The notes: generated from the sequence alone by a model not told the origin. A stretch of 64,000 bases of DNA from Halorussus caseinilyticus (GCF_029338395.1 NZ_CP119809.1:1178001-1242000); one strand, 5' to 3'; shown: positions 26,354-36,248, counted from the stretch's first letter. Numbers and translations are program-made.

Positions 26354-27901
26354 ATGTGGAACGTCAACGAACTGCTTCGAAATACGGTGAACCAGACGCC
26401 CAATCGGACCGCCGTCGTCGACCCGGTAAGCGAACGGCGGTTTAGCTACGCCGAACTCGACGAGAAAGTCGAGCAGGTAGCGGCCGGTCTCCGGGCGTTC
26501 GGTATCGAGAAAGGGGACAGAGTTGGGACGGCGCTTCCGAACACGCCGGAACACGTCTTTCTCTTCCTCGCGGTTCAGCGAGTCGGTGCCGTCGCCGTGC
26601 CGTTCGACTATCGCATCACCGACAAGAAACTCCGCTACTTCGTTTCGGACGCCGAGCTGTCGCTGTTGGCGTTCGGGGAGACGGTAGCAGAGCAGGTGAT
26701 GGACCTCCGCGAGGAGTTAGACTGTGACACGTTCGTCACGACTGCCGACGTTTCGGCGTCGGGCGTAGACGAGTACGAAACGCTGGTACGGGAACCCGAC
26801 GGGCCGATTACCACGAAGGTACATCCCGAGGACCTCAGCGTCGTCCAGTACAGTTCCGGGACCACCGGCGACCCGAAAGGAATCAAAATCACGCACCGCG
26901 GCGGCATCGACCGGGCCTTCCTCAACATCCACACGCAGGAGGACTACGACAGGGAGACTATCCTCGGTACGATTCCGCTCTACCACACCATCGCGGTCCA
27001 CGGTAACCTACTGCCAGCGTTCGTCACCGGCGGTACGTACGTCTTGCTTCCCCACTCGGAACTCGACGTGGCCCGTCAGGTGATTGCAGAAGAGAACGTC
27101 ACCTACCTCCACGAAGCGCCGCCGATTTACAAGAAGTTGCTCGACCCCGACGACGAGTCGGAACGACCCAGCGAGACCGAAGACCGCGAGGTGTTCGAGT
27201 CCGTCGAGACTATCGCCACCGCCGCGTCCCCGATGAGCGAGGAACTGTTCGCCGACATCAAACAGCGAATTGACCCCGACTACATCTACAACACCTACGG
27301 GATGACCGAAATCTTCCCGCCGTACACGATGTTGAACCTCCGAAATCGGGACGACCCCACCGTCTTCGGGTACGCCGAGGCGTCCAACGACATGCGAATC
27401 GTCGAGATAGGGTCGCGCGACCCGACGGCGGAAGTCGAACCGGGTCGAGAGGGAGAAATCATCATCCACCGTGACGCCCCCGGTGCGTTCCAAGGCTACC
27501 TGAACGACTACGAGAACGCCGGTGAGTCGTTCGAGGACGGGTGGTACTTCACGGGTGACGCGTGCCGCGAAACCGAAGAGGGCCACTACGTCGTCACCGG
27601 GAGACTCAGCAGTCGCATCAAGTTCGGCGGCGACAACATCTATCCGAAGAACGTCGAAACGGCGCTCGCGTCCCATCCCGCCGTCGAAGACGCCGCCGTC
27701 GTCGGCATCGCGGACGACGAGTGGGGTGAGGTCCCGAAAGCGTACGTCGTCGGAGACGACGACCTGACGGCGGAGGAACTCGAAGACCACTGCGTCGAGG
27801 GGGACGAACTGGAAGGCTACAAGCGACCCCGCGAGTTCGAGTTCGTCAGCGCGCTTCCGGAGAACATCGACGGGATACAGAACTCCGGCGCGGTGCGCTG
27901 A
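26354..27901 (+). CDS. Acyl-CoA synthetase-like adenylating enzyme lacking the A10 lysine
   Basis: ANL superfamily protein of 515 aa. The motifs are in order: P-loop VQYSSGTTGDPKGIKITH (A3), YNTYGMTEIFPP (A5), WYFTGDACRETEEGHYVVTGR (A7) and the hinge RLSSRIKFGGDNIYPKNVE (A8). Normally the C-terminus ends with a TGK motif whose Lys is needed for adenylation; here it reads FVSALPENIDGIQNSGAVR, with no Lys at that place. It is followed after about 160 bp by a PLP decarboxylase on the same strand. Either a specialised or partly inactive enzyme, or one recently damaged at its 3' end. The substrate is unknown. Confidence 0.87.
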   Translation: MWNVNELLRNTVNQTPNRTAVVDPVSERRFSYAELDEKVEQVAAGLRAFGIEKGDRVGTALPNTPEHVFLFLAVQRVGAVAVPFDYRITDKKLRYFVSDAELSLLAFGETVAEQVMDLREELDCDTFVTTADVSASGVDEYETLVREPDGPITTKVHPEDLSVVQYSSGTTGDPKGIKITHRGGIDRAFLNIHTQEDYDRETILGTIPLYHTIAVHGNLLPAFVTGGTYVLLPHSELDVARQVIAEENVTYLHEAPPIYKKLLDPDDESERPSETEDREVFESVETIATAASPMSEELFADIKQRIDPDYIYNTYGMTEIFPPYTMLNLRNRDDPTVFGYAEASNDMRIVEIGSRDPTAEVEPGREGEIIIHRDAPGAFQGYLNDYENAGESFEDGWYFTGDACRETEEGHYVVTGRLSSRIKFGGDNIYPKNVETALASHPAVEDAAVVGIADDEWGEVPKAYVVGDDDLTAEELEDHCVEGDELEGYKRPREFEFVSALPENIDGIQNSGAVR

Positions 27902-28063
27902 TTCGGGGTCGCTCCCCGGATACAGTCACCGTCTGAGAGGCCCAACGGGTCAAACGCCACCCGCGCACCGTCTCGACACACAGAGCAGGGCACCGAGTAA
28001 GAGGCGAAATAATATATCTGTGGGGCAACCATTTTGAATATCGGGTTTTTATTTTTTACCGAG

Positions 28064-29560
28064 ATGGTTGATTCCAAGAGTACTACAGGGGAAGACAAAG
28101 AGCAGTCGTTCGAGACCGACGGTAGTCGCTACTCCGAAGTCAACCCCGACCGCCCGCTCGAGTTCTCCCGCGAGAAGAGAGACGAGATGATTCGGAAGAG
28201 CGCAAAGCGCGTGCAGGACCACCTCGAACGCCTTCCGGAAGGACCTGCGGCCAACCTCGACCACGCACACCAGAAAGCCGAGCAGTTACGCGAGTCGGTC
28301 CCCCGAGAACCGACTGCTTACGACGACCTACTGGACACGCTATTCGAGGACGCTATCGCGCACTCCGCCGCCAACCCGCACCCGAAGTTCCTCGCTTACG
28401 TCCCCGGCGGTGGCCTGTTCCACGCGGCACTGGCGGACTTCGTGGCGAACGCGACCAATCGGTACGTCGGCACGTGGGTCGAAGCCCCCGCCCTCGTCGC
28501 TATCGAGACGAACGTCGTCAAGTGGTTCTGTGACCTCCTCGGCTACCCCGAAGACGCCTTCGGGTTGCTCACGTCCGGCGGGTCGATGGCAAACCTCGTC
28601 GCTACGATTACCGCCCGAGAGGAACGCCTCGCCGACGACTTCCTCGACGGCGTTATCTACACCAGCGACCAGTCGCACCACTCGGTGGCGAAAGCCGCGC
28701 TTCTGGCCGGGTTCCCGTCGGAGAACGTGCGTTCGATTGCGACCGACGACGAGTTTCGCATCGACGTAGACGCCCTCGAATCGGCAATCGAGGAGGACCG
28801 AGACGCCGGAAAGGACCCCTTCCTCGTGGTCGGGACCGCAGGAAGCACGAACACGGGCGCGGTGGACGATTTAGACGCTCTCGCGGACCTCTGTAACCGA
28901 GAGGACCTCTGGCTTCACGCCGACGGTGCCTACGGCGGGTTCTTCGCGTTGACCGAGAAGGGAAGCGAGCAACTCGACGGACTGGACCGGTGCGACTCTA
29001 TCACGGTAGACCCTCACAAGGGCCTATTTCTCCCGTACGGCACGGGGGCGCTCTTGGTTCGAGACGTGGAGGCGCTGGCACGGACCCACTCGGTGGATGC
29101 CAACTACCTCCCCGACTGGGACCCCGAGTCCGGAACGGTGGACTTCAGCCAACTCGGGCCGGAACAGTCTCGGGACTTCCGCGGCCTTCGGGCGTGGTTA
29201 CCGCTGAAGATGCACGGCGTCGATGCCTTCCGGGACACCCTCGCCGAGAAGTTGGAACTCGCCGAGCAAGCCACCGACTGCCTCCGCCAACTCGAAAACG
29301 TCGAGATAGTCGCGGAACCGCAACTGTCCACGCTCGCGTTCCGGGTCAACCCGCCGGGCGTCGAGGGCGAAGCGCTCGACGCGCTCAACGAGGAACTCTT
29401 GGAGGTGATCAACTCTCGGGGCCGAATCCACCTCTCGGGGACGACGCTGGACGGCGAGTTCGCCGTTCGAATCTGCGTCCTCGGATACCGAACCCACCGC
29501 GAACACGTCGCCGACAGTCTCGAAGAAATCGAGCGAGTCATCTCGGAAGTGACGCGGTGA
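28064..29560 (+). CDS. PLP-dependent group II decarboxylase
   Basis: A 498-residue pyridoxal-phosphate enzyme of the aromatic/glutamate decarboxylase fold. The core has LLTSGGSMANLVAT (cofactor phosphate loop), YTSDQSHHSVAKAA (stacking His), LHADGAYGGFF (Asp to the pyridine N) and SITVDPHKGLFLPYGTGA, where the Lys forms the Schiff base. It decarboxylates an amino acid to an amine; an aromatic L-amino acid is likely from overall form but not proven. ATG 28064 is preferred over a TTG 30 bases upstream; AATAATATATCTG lies about 50 bases ahead. It possibly works with the neighbouring adenylating enzyme. Confidence 0.92.
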   Translation: MVDSKSTTGEDKEQSFETDGSRYSEVNPDRPLEFSREKRDEMIRKSAKRVQDHLERLPEGPAANLDHAHQKAEQLRESVPREPTAYDDLLDTLFEDAIAHSAANPHPKFLAYVPGGGLFHAALADFVANATNRYVGTWVEAPALVAIETNVVKWFCDLLGYPEDAFGLLTSGGSMANLVATITAREERLADDFLDGVIYTSDQSHHSVAKAALLAGFPSENVRSIATDDEFRIDVDALESAIEEDRDAGKDPFLVVGTAGSTNTGAVDDLDALADLCNREDLWLHADGAYGGFFALTEKGSEQLDGLDRCDSITVDPHKGLFLPYGTGALLVRDVEALARTHSVDANYLPDWDPESGTVDFSQLGPEQSRDFRGLRAWLPLKMHGVDAFRDTLAEKLELAEQATDCLRQLENVEIVAEPQLSTLAFRVNPPGVEGEALDALNEELLEVINSRGRIHLSGTTLDGEFAVRICVLGYRTHREHVADSLEEIERVISEVTR

Positions 29561-29632
29561 CGACCGGTCGGCCGCGCCGACGAGTCGGGAGCCACCCTTC
29601 CCGTGCCCGCGCTAGCCCTCTCGACTACCACG

Positions 29633-30250
29633 ATGGCCTCACGACGCCGCTTGCTCGGGACACTCGCTGGCGCGGCGGCCGCCGCGGGACTCGCGGGGTG
29701 TTCGCAGTTCCGGGCGACCGACGGCCGGACGGCCGAACTCGACCTGCCGGAGAATCCTCACGACCTGCCGAGCAGACGGCACGCGTGGAACGCGCTCTGC
29801 GGACGCTCGAATCCGCCTACGACTGGTCTCCCGACGGCCTGCTCCACGCCCTCGCGTGGGGGACGCGGTACTTCGAGCGCATCGGCGAACTCGACTCGGC
29901 CCCCGTCAGGCGGCCCCGAATCCTCTCCAGAACCGACGACCCCGACCTGCTCGACTTCGACGCCGCGCTGGTGTTGGCCAGTGACGCCGCCTCGCACCTC
30001 CGAGCGACCGAGGCCGCGGCGTTCGGCGACAGGGACTCGCTGGCGGGCGAGTCGGTCGGGGCGCGCCTCGGCGAGGTGTTCGACGTGGCCGAGCGCCGGA
30101 CCGGATTCCGCGGGGCCGGACTCCCGGTCGAACACACCGACGCCGAGGGGATTCCCGAGAACGCGCCGCTCTCCGAGGGAGACCGGATGTTCATGGGCTT
30201 TCGGTCGGGACTTCGGGGCACGCAGGCCAGCGAGGACCGCGTGACATCTG
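29633..30250 (+). pseudogene. Degenerate DUF7405-like Tat lipoprotein gene
   Basis: It starts with a Tat/lipobox leader SRRRLLGTLAGAAAAAGLAGC, then DLPSRRHAWN. About 40-50 codons are missing and the frame shifts. Family-like blocks then follow: LESAYDWSPDGLLHALAW, DFDAALVLASDAASHLRA, RRTGFRGAGLPVEH and FMGFRSGLRGTQASEDRVT. Similarity stops at about 30245, so the C-terminal third is also missing. I recognise the intact family from haloarchaea (an exported, peroxidase-like protein). The gene is clearly broken at two places, not by a single base. Confidence 0.75.
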
Positions 30251-30292
30251 TACTCCCCCATGACCCGTGCTACCACGACGAAGGTGAAAAAG

Positions 30293-30917
30293 CTACTCCG
30301 GCGGCTCAGTCCCGTCGTCCGCCTCGTCGCCTACCTCGTCCGCTTCGGTGACTTCCCATCCGGCTTTCTCGACGGCCTCCGGGAGGGGGACGAACTCCCA
30401 GTCCGCGCGCTCGGCGAGTGGTTCGTCCTCGCCGGGGTCGGCGCTCGCGCCGTTGAAGAAGTCGAGGTCCACGTTTCGGTCGCGCTGGAACTTGTTGAGG
30501 ACGTGGGCCGGGACCCGGCCGACGAGACCCAACCCAGTCGGCCCACCCGTAGGCGTCGGCCGCGACCCCGCCGAAGTTCGAGAGGCGGGTCGCCGCGCCG
30601 TAGGTGAACGCCAGCGTCATGTCGGCCGCGTCGCCGCCGTGAGGTCCCGAGGGCGACTGCGGAGTACTATATTGTGTTTTGCCCGCGCGCGAGCGAGAAC
30701 GTCCGTTTGCGTCCGGCGCGCCCGATGCGGGCGCGCCGGACGCATCGGTGTCGCCCGCACCTGCGCCCGCGCCGCCGGACTCGGCTAGGACGCCAACTGG
30801 CTTGTCCTCGTTTTCGCGGGGGACGCGGGGCATCGGGTCGGGGTCTGCGCCGGAAGACGCGGCCGACTCGTCGGCGTCTCCGGCGTCGAGTTCGTCCAAG
30901 TCGATGCGTTCGGTCAT
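30293..30917 (-). pseudogene. Frameshifted DUF7124-like protein
   Basis: The N-terminal part TERIDLDELDAGDADE ... MPRVPRENEDKPVGVLAE leads to MTLAFTYGAATRL and AADAYGWADW. An extra base near 30533 shifts the frame, after which LGLVGRVPAHVLNKFQRD, DLDFFNGA, and WEFVPLPEAVEKAGWEV continue to 30293. The span of 625 nt is 3n+1. The joined sequence matches a haloarchaeal family I know as DUF7124, with unknown function. A single-base error in the sequence is a possible explanation. Confidence 0.75.
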
Positions 30918-31083
30918 GGTGTGGTCGGTGTGTCGTAGCCGGTCGATGCGGCCGGTCCGTGTCGGACGCTACCTAATAACACTCCCGGCAGTGACCGGGT
31001 TAAGCGTGTCCCCGAGTCCGCCGACCGTCCGTTTTTGGCGAACCTAAAAGCTCAAATACGCGCCGGGACAACCGACGGACAGC

Positions 31084-31809
31084 ATGAACACGGACACGGC
31101 GCGGTCGGACGACAGCGGCGATGCGGGCGACGGTCCCGAGTACACCTTCGACGACGTGAGCGTCGTGATGGGAACGTACAACGAGGAGGCCGCCATCGGG
31201 ACGGTGCTGGACGACATCGAACGCGTGACCGACGGGCGCGCGGAAGTCGTCTGCGTGGACGGTTCGTCGGACCGGACGCCGGAAATCGCCCGCGAGAAGG
31301 GTGCGCAGGTGGTCGAACAGGAACCGCAGGGCTACGGCGTGGCGGTGCGCGAGGCCCTCCTGACCCCCGACCGCCCGGTGGTAGTGACGACCGACTGCGA
31401 CGACACCTACCCGATGGACCAACTCCCGGAGTTTCTCGACTGGATAAACCGGGGCTACGACGTGGTGAGCGGCGACCGACTCTACTGGGGTGCCGAAGCG
31501 ATGCCCGACCTGAACCGGTGGGGCAACTACGCGTTCGCGGCGCTGACGAGTCTCCTGATGGGCGAACTCGTCCACGACACCACGACCGGGATGCGGGCGT
31601 ACCGCCGCGACGTAATCGAGACCATCCGATGGACCGAGAACACGGGACTCTCGGCGGAACTGCTGATTCGCCCGCAGATGCGAGGCTACGACGTGCGCGA
31701 GATTCCCATCGAGTACGACGAGCGCGCGGGCGAGACGAAACTCGACCCCTTCGCGGGCGGCGCGGCGATTGCCAAGTCCATCGTGAAGGTGTGTCTGGAC
31801 GAGCGATAG
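31084..31809 (+). CDS. GT2 family glycosyltransferase (dolichyl-phosphate sugar synthase-like)
   Basis: A 241-residue GT-A glycosyltransferase. SVVMGTYNEEAAIGTVLDDI begins the nucleotide-binding domain. VVCVDGSSDRTPEIA gives the first Asp and TTDCDDTYPMDQLPEFL the DxD-like metal site. Then come HDTTTGMRAYRRDV and GYDVREIPIEYDERAGETKLDP, the pattern of DPG/DPM synthases, which move a sugar from a nucleotide donor to dolichyl phosphate for N-glycosylation. No C-terminal membrane segments. Donor sugar unknown. Confidence 0.9.
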   Translation: MNTDTARSDDSGDAGDGPEYTFDDVSVVMGTYNEEAAIGTVLDDIERVTDGRAEVVCVDGSSDRTPEIAREKGAQVVEQEPQGYGVAVREALLTPDRPVVVTTDCDDTYPMDQLPEFLDWINRGYDVVSGDRLYWGAEAMPDLNRWGNYAFAALTSLLMGELVHDTTTGMRAYRRDVIETIRWTENTGLSAELLIRPQMRGYDVREIPIEYDERAGETKLDPFAGGAAIAKSIVKVCLDER

Positions 31810-32053
31810 CGGTGGCGTGAGTACCGGAGTGCGCTCGACGACCGAACGTTTACATCGGAAGACGGGACGAACCCTGCCCGGACGCCACGTGCGGTCGCCC
31901 GGAAGTCGGGGTCGGAGACCGTCAGTCCGGGTAGCCCGCGAGGGCCGAGCCAACCGTCGAATATAGGGACGTTGCTAAAGCAATCGAAAATATTTCTTTT
32001 GGAATGGATTTGATTTCTAAAGAACAACGCTCCACGTCCGACACCGCCGGGTG

Positions 32054-32560
32054 TCAGAAGTGACGAGTCAGCAGACCGGCCTGCTCGCTCTCGTCGGGCA
32101 CGGCGTCGAACCACGCGGCGTCGGCTATCTCGTCGGCGTCCACGCCGAGGTCGTCGCCGAGTTCGGTGTCGCTCGCGCGGGCCTCGAACACGACGAAGCG
32201 GCCCGACGCGGCCGACCCGTCGGACTCGAACGTCTGTTCGACCACCTCCAGCGGACGCTCGACGGTCGCGTCCAGACCCGTCTCTTCGCGGACCTCGCGG
32301 ACCACCGCCTCGCGGAGCGTCTCGCCGAGTTCGACGGTCCCGCCGGGAAGCACCCAGCCGTCGCCCCAGCGATTTCGGACGAGGACGATTCGGCTTTCGT
32401 CGGCGGCGTCGGTGTCGTCGCGGACGAACGCACCCACCCAGCGGTCCCGGCCCGCCTCGACGTGTCGGCACACGGTCTCGAACTCCTCGGCGTCGAGGTG
32501 AACCGTCTCCGCGCTTCTCGGCACGTCGTCCCGGTCGGCGAGCGAGTCGGGGTCGGTCAT
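32054..32560 (-). CDS. NUDIX hydrolase
   Basis: A 168-residue NUDIX protein. The Nudix box spans GGTVELGETLREAVVREVREETGLDA, with the GX5EX7REVXEEXG signature intact, after RNRWGDGWVLPGGT. It hydrolyses a nucleoside diphosphate linked to another moiety; the substrate is unknown. The N-terminal about 45 residues (LDAEEFETVCRHVEAGRDRW) are a haloarchaeal extension. Start at ATG 32560; repeat A copy 2 lies immediately upstream. Confidence 0.92.
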   Translation of the reverse strand: MTDPDSLADRDDVPRSAETVHLDAEEFETVCRHVEAGRDRWVGAFVRDDTDAADESRIVLVRNRWGDGWVLPGGTVELGETLREAVVREVREETGLDATVERPLEVVEQTFESDGSAASGRFVVFEARASDTELGDDLGVDADEIADAAWFDAVPDESEQAGLLTRHF

Positions 32561-32682
32561 CGAGGCGTCGGTTCTCCGCGAACTCGTTTCGCCGTTTCGG
32601 TCCGGCGTCGGAGGGTCGGACGGTCCGGCGTCGGAGGGTCGGTCTGAGAGCGCGGGGTGAGGTTCTAGTGCGGCCGGGGGAG

Positions 32683-32810
32683 CGACCGCACAGCACCGCG
32701 CACCACCACCACCGCGGGCCTCACGCCTCCCCAACCTCGGCGGCCGCGTCCGCGGCCTCCCTCGCGCGGACGGGTGCGACACGCTTCGCGGTCGCACCCC
32801 CGCGCGCCGG
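32683..32810 (+). repeat. Dispersed repeat A, copy 2
   Basis: The shortest copy. The left end CCGCACAGCACCGCGCACC and CCACCGCGGGCC...CCTCCCCAACC is followed directly by the right-end hairpin GGGTGCGAC/GTCGCACCC and CGCGCGCCGG. The middle found in the other copies is nearly absent. It lies upstream of the NUDIX gene. Confidence 0.65.
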
Positions 32811-32824
32811 GTGGTTAGTCACGT

Positions 32825-35020
32825 CTATCGAAGCCGCGTCGGTCGGTGACGACCGTCGAAACCCCGTGGACCGTCCGGAGAAGTCCGAGCGGTCTCGTTT
32901 CCGCGCTCGTCCACCGACCCGTTCGCCCGGAGCGTCGTCTCCATCCCGACGCGCTCGGGCACCGACCCCGGAACGTAGGCCGCCGCGCCGTTGCAGTTGC
33001 GCGCGACCAGACACACCTCTCTGGCGGGCGAGAGCGCGGCGACCGACCCGTTCGCGCGCCGGACCGGGAGTTCCAGTCGGTAGGAAAAGCCGGTCGCGCC
33101 CTCGCTGACGAACACCTGCACGACCACCTCGTCCTCGCGCCCGACCGGGACCGTGGCGTTCTCGCCGACCGGACCGACGCCCCGCCCGGCGAGTCGGGCC
33201 GTCCCGTTCGCCACCCGAAGGTCGAGCGAGAGGTTCGCTGGCGTGCCTTCGACCGCGTAGTAGGCCGACCCGCCGTCGGCCGAGACGCGGGCCGACACGC
33301 CGCGGGCGTACTCCGGCACCGCCAACGAAGCGTCTACCGAGACGCGCTCGCCGCGGACCACGCGGACTCGCTGGAGCGCCGGGTCCACCGACTCGCCGCC
33401 GTAGGGCATCCACTCGCCGCGGTAGACGTAGCGGTAGTACGTCCGGTTCGGGTACGCCGCGGCCACCTCGAAGTCGTCCGGCCCGTCCGACAGCGCGTAG
33501 ACCGTCTCGCCGTCGAATCCGGGGTCGTTCCGGAGGTGCTGGAACGGGTGGCTGAGCCAGTCGCCGTACGGCGTCGGCAGGAAGACCACGGCGTCCGAGA
33601 GGTCCCGCTCCTCGAATGGCTGATACGCCCGCTCGTACTCGTCGGTAATCCGGGCGTTCTCCGAAATCGTCGGTGCGAGGACGCCCGCCGTCGCGCCCGC
33701 GAGGACGAGCGCACCCGCCAGCGCCACGCCGACCGCGACCTGCCGGGAGCGCGGCGTGCGCTCGCTCGCGAGCGCCCGCACCCGGCCAACCCCGAGGAGC
33801 GCCCCGCGCGCCGCGAACGCCGCGGTCGGAACGAGCAGGTCGAAGTGGTAGTACGGCCCGAGCGTCGAGACGAGTCCGTCGTCGGGGTTCGCCAGCGACC
33901 CGAGGACGTTGAGGTTGCCCCAAAAGAAGACGTTGCCCGCGACCACCGAGACGAACAGACCCGCGAGGACGGCCCGCAACTGCGCGTCGGTGAACTCGGC
34001 CGACCAGTCTGCGGGCCGGAAACCCGCGCGCCGCAGGAACGCGCCGACGCCCACCGCCGCGAGCAGGGTGCCGACAGGCCCGCCGACTACCCACTGGGTA
34101 AACAACAGCGAGACCACTTCGGCGTTGGCCCGGAGCGCCAGCTCCGGGGTGTAGTCGCGGGCGTAGCCCAGAATCTCGCGGTGGCCGAACCCGAGTCCGT
34201 CTTGGGGCGCGAACGCGGCGTAGGGGAACACCCACGGCGAGCCGGTCATCGCGGCGTTGTACGCCAGTGCCGTCGTTACCCCGGCCAACCCGCCGAGCGC
34301 GGTCAGCGAGAGCCGAGTCAACCGAGTCGCGGAGGGACCGGTCCACAGCGAGTAGAGCGCGTGGGCGATGAACGGGGCCGCGAACAGGACCGCGGTGTAG
34401 GGTCGCGCGAAGAACGCCACGCCGATTGCGAGACCGGCGAGCAGGGCGTAGCCGTGCGCCCCGCGCGTCCCGCGGGCGCTCTCGCCCGCGGGACGCGCAG
34501 ACGGGTCGGGCGTGCGCGAGCGTCGGGCCGACCGGACGTAGGCGAACGCGAAAAGCAGGTTCCAGAACGTCGTCGTCGCGTACGGGAGGAACACCGACGA
34601 GTCCACCAGAAACAGCGGCGAGGCGAGCAGAAAGACGCCCGCCAGCAGGCCGGTCCGCCGGTCGAACGCTTCCGACGCAATCGCGGCGGTCAGCGCCACG
34701 CTTCCCGCCCCGACCAGCGCGAGCGAGAGGCGAGCGTTACCGAGTAGCTTTCCGACCGCGAACGTCGCGGCGGGGACCGGCGCGTACTTCGGGTAGAGGC
34801 GACCTCCGTCCCGGACGAAGAACCACGGCCGGAACGAGTCGGGGACCGGCGGGTACAGCGATAGCTGACCCTCCAGAAGCATCGCGGCCTGCTGGAGGTA
34901 GACCGCCTCGTCGTGGTTGGTCGTGTGGTACGGAAACAGTTTGGTAGCGACGAGGAAGACGACGACCCCGGCGAACGCGGCCAGCATCGCCGAGAAGAGA
35001 CGGAACCGGCGGCGATTCAT
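32825..35020 (-). CDS. Multi-pass membrane glycosyltransferase (ArnT/PMT-like)
   Basis: A 731-residue GT-C type transferase. TNHDEAVYLQQAAMLLEGQ after the first helix is the acidic loop-1 motif expected for GT39/ArnT enzymes that take a polyprenyl-phosphate sugar. YPKYAPVPAATFAVG and many hydrophobic helices follow (LLAGLAIGVAFFARPYTAVLFAA, QVAVGVALAGALVLAGATAGVL). The last about 250 residues form an extracellular domain (SEYARGVSARVSADGG-like strands, VCLVARNCNGAAAYV), the type I would associate with haloarchaeal DUF7846. It probably adds sugars to surface proteins or lipids. The stop abuts repeat A; upstream it lies 4 bases from the ABC ATPase gene. Confidence 0.85.
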   Translation of the reverse strand: MNRRRFRLFSAMLAAFAGVVVFLVATKLFPYHTTNHDEAVYLQQAAMLLEGQLSLYPPVPDSFRPWFFVRDGGRLYPKYAPVPAATFAVGKLLGNARLSLALVGAGSVALTAAIASEAFDRRTGLLAGVFLLASPLFLVDSSVFLPYATTTFWNLLFAFAYVRSARRSRTPDPSARPAGESARGTRGAHGYALLAGLAIGVAFFARPYTAVLFAAPFIAHALYSLWTGPSATRLTRLSLTALGGLAGVTTALAYNAAMTGSPWVFPYAAFAPQDGLGFGHREILGYARDYTPELALRANAEVVSLLFTQWVVGGPVGTLLAAVGVGAFLRRAGFRPADWSAEFTDAQLRAVLAGLFVSVVAGNVFFWGNLNVLGSLANPDDGLVSTLGPYYHFDLLVPTAAFAARGALLGVGRVRALASERTPRSRQVAVGVALAGALVLAGATAGVLAPTISENARITDEYERAYQPFEERDLSDAVVFLPTPYGDWLSHPFQHLRNDPGFDGETVYALSDGPDDFEVAAAYPNRTYYRYVYRGEWMPYGGESVDPALQRVRVVRGERVSVDASLAVPEYARGVSARVSADGGSAYYAVEGTPANLSLDLRVANGTARLAGRGVGPVGENATVPVGREDEVVVQVFVSEGATGFSYRLELPVRRANGSVAALSPAREVCLVARNCNGAAAYVPGSVPERVGMETTLRANGSVDERGNETARTSPDGPRGFDGRHRPTRLR

Positions 35021-35024
35021 CGAG

Positions 35025-36248
35025 TCACGCCGACTGGGAGACTCGCTCGGTAATCGACTCCTCGCCCTCCTTCGGCGGGTACCACGCCAGCGTGTGGTCG
35101 GCGTCCAACTCGACCCGGACCGGTTTGCCGATGTCGAGTTCCTTGACGTGGTTGTGTTGGCAGTGAACCATGTCGCCGTTGTCGAGTTCGACCCGGTAGA
35201 CGAACGACGGGCCGGTGTACTGGCGGTGGATGATATGGCCGTCGGCCTCCGACTCGTCTACGACCGTCGCCCGGAGGTCGTCGGGCCGGACCAACACGTC
35301 GAGGTCGGTGCCCGCGTACTCGGTCGTCAGGCCGTTGAGTCGCTGGGGCGCGAAGTTGCCGATGGGCGTCACGACCGTCCCCTCCTCGTACCACGCCGAG
35401 AGGAACCCGGCCTGTCCGAGGAACGACGCGACGAACCGGGATTCGGGATGCTCGAAGACGCTCTCGGGCGTACCGACCTGCTCCATCCGGCCGTCGTTCA
35501 TCACGGCCACGCGGTCGGAGATGGAGAGTGCCTCCTCTTGGTCGTGCGTGACCGACACCGCCGTCACGCCCGCTTCCTTCAGAATCTGGCGAACCTCCTC
35601 GCGCATCTCGACCCGAAGGCGCACGTCGAGATTCGAGAAGGGTTCGTCTAACAGGAGGATGTCGGGTTCGGGCGCGAGCGACCGAGCGAGCGCGACGCGC
35701 TGTTGCTGGCCGCCGGACAGTTCGTCGGGTTTGGCCTCGCGGTGGCCCGCGAGGTTCACGAGGTCCAGCAACTCGGTCACGCGGCGTTCGGTCTCGGTCT
35801 CGTCGGCGTCCGTGAGACCGAACGCGACGTTCTGGCCCACGCTGAGGTGTGGGAACAGCGCGAAGTCCTGAAAGACGAGACCAACGTCGCGGTTCTCGGG
35901 TTCGACGTGATTGCTCGTGTCCGAGACCACCTCGCCGCCGAGTCGGACCTCACCGCCGTCGGGTCGTTCGAGACCGGCCATCATCCGGAGCGTCGTGGTC
36001 TTGCCGCACCCGGAGGGTCCGAGCAGGGTGAGCAGTTCGCCCTCCCGGACCGATAGCGACAGCGAGTCCACCGCGGTCTCGGCGGCGTACTCCTTGACCA
36101 CGCCGTCGAGTTCCAGCACCGTCCCGGCGTCGGCGGAGTCGTCGCTCTCGCGTCTCGGTGCGGTCGCCGCCATGGATTCTGATTCGGGTACGTCCATCGT
36201 TTCGGAGTCGTCGTGTATGGGTTGACTAGACATCGTTCCCTTAGGCAT
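35025..36248 (-). CDS. Iron(III)-type ABC transporter ATP-binding protein
   Basis: A 407-residue ATPase subunit of a ferric/spermidine-type importer. Walker A is LLGPSGCGKTTTLRMM, Q-loop VFQDFALFPHLSVGQN, signature LSGGQQQRVALAR, Walker B ILLLDEPFSNLD and the switch His in VSVTHDQEEAL. A C-terminal TOBE-like domain follows (LVRPDDLRATVVDESEADG). ATG 36248 is chosen: GAAGGAGG lies 6 bases upstream inside the permease 3' end, and the two genes overlap by 8 bases, so translation is coupled. Genes run binding protein, permease, ATPase in one operon. Confidence 0.95.
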   Translation of the reverse strand: MPKGTMSSQPIHDDSETMDVPESESMAATAPRRESDDSADAGTVLELDGVVKEYAAETAVDSLSLSVREGELLTLLGPSGCGKTTTLRMMAGLERPDGGEVRLGGEVVSDTSNHVEPENRDVGLVFQDFALFPHLSVGQNVAFGLTDADETETERRVTELLDLVNLAGHREAKPDELSGGQQQRVALARSLAPEPDILLLDEPFSNLDVRLRVEMREEVRQILKEAGVTAVSVTHDQEEALSISDRVAVMNDGRMEQVGTPESVFEHPESRFVASFLGQAGFLSAWYEEGTVVTPIGNFAPQRLNGLTTEYAGTDLDVLVRPDDLRATVVDESEADGHIIHRQYTGPSFVYRVELDNGDMVHCQHNHVKELDIGKPVRVELDADHTLAWYPPKEGEESITERVSQSA

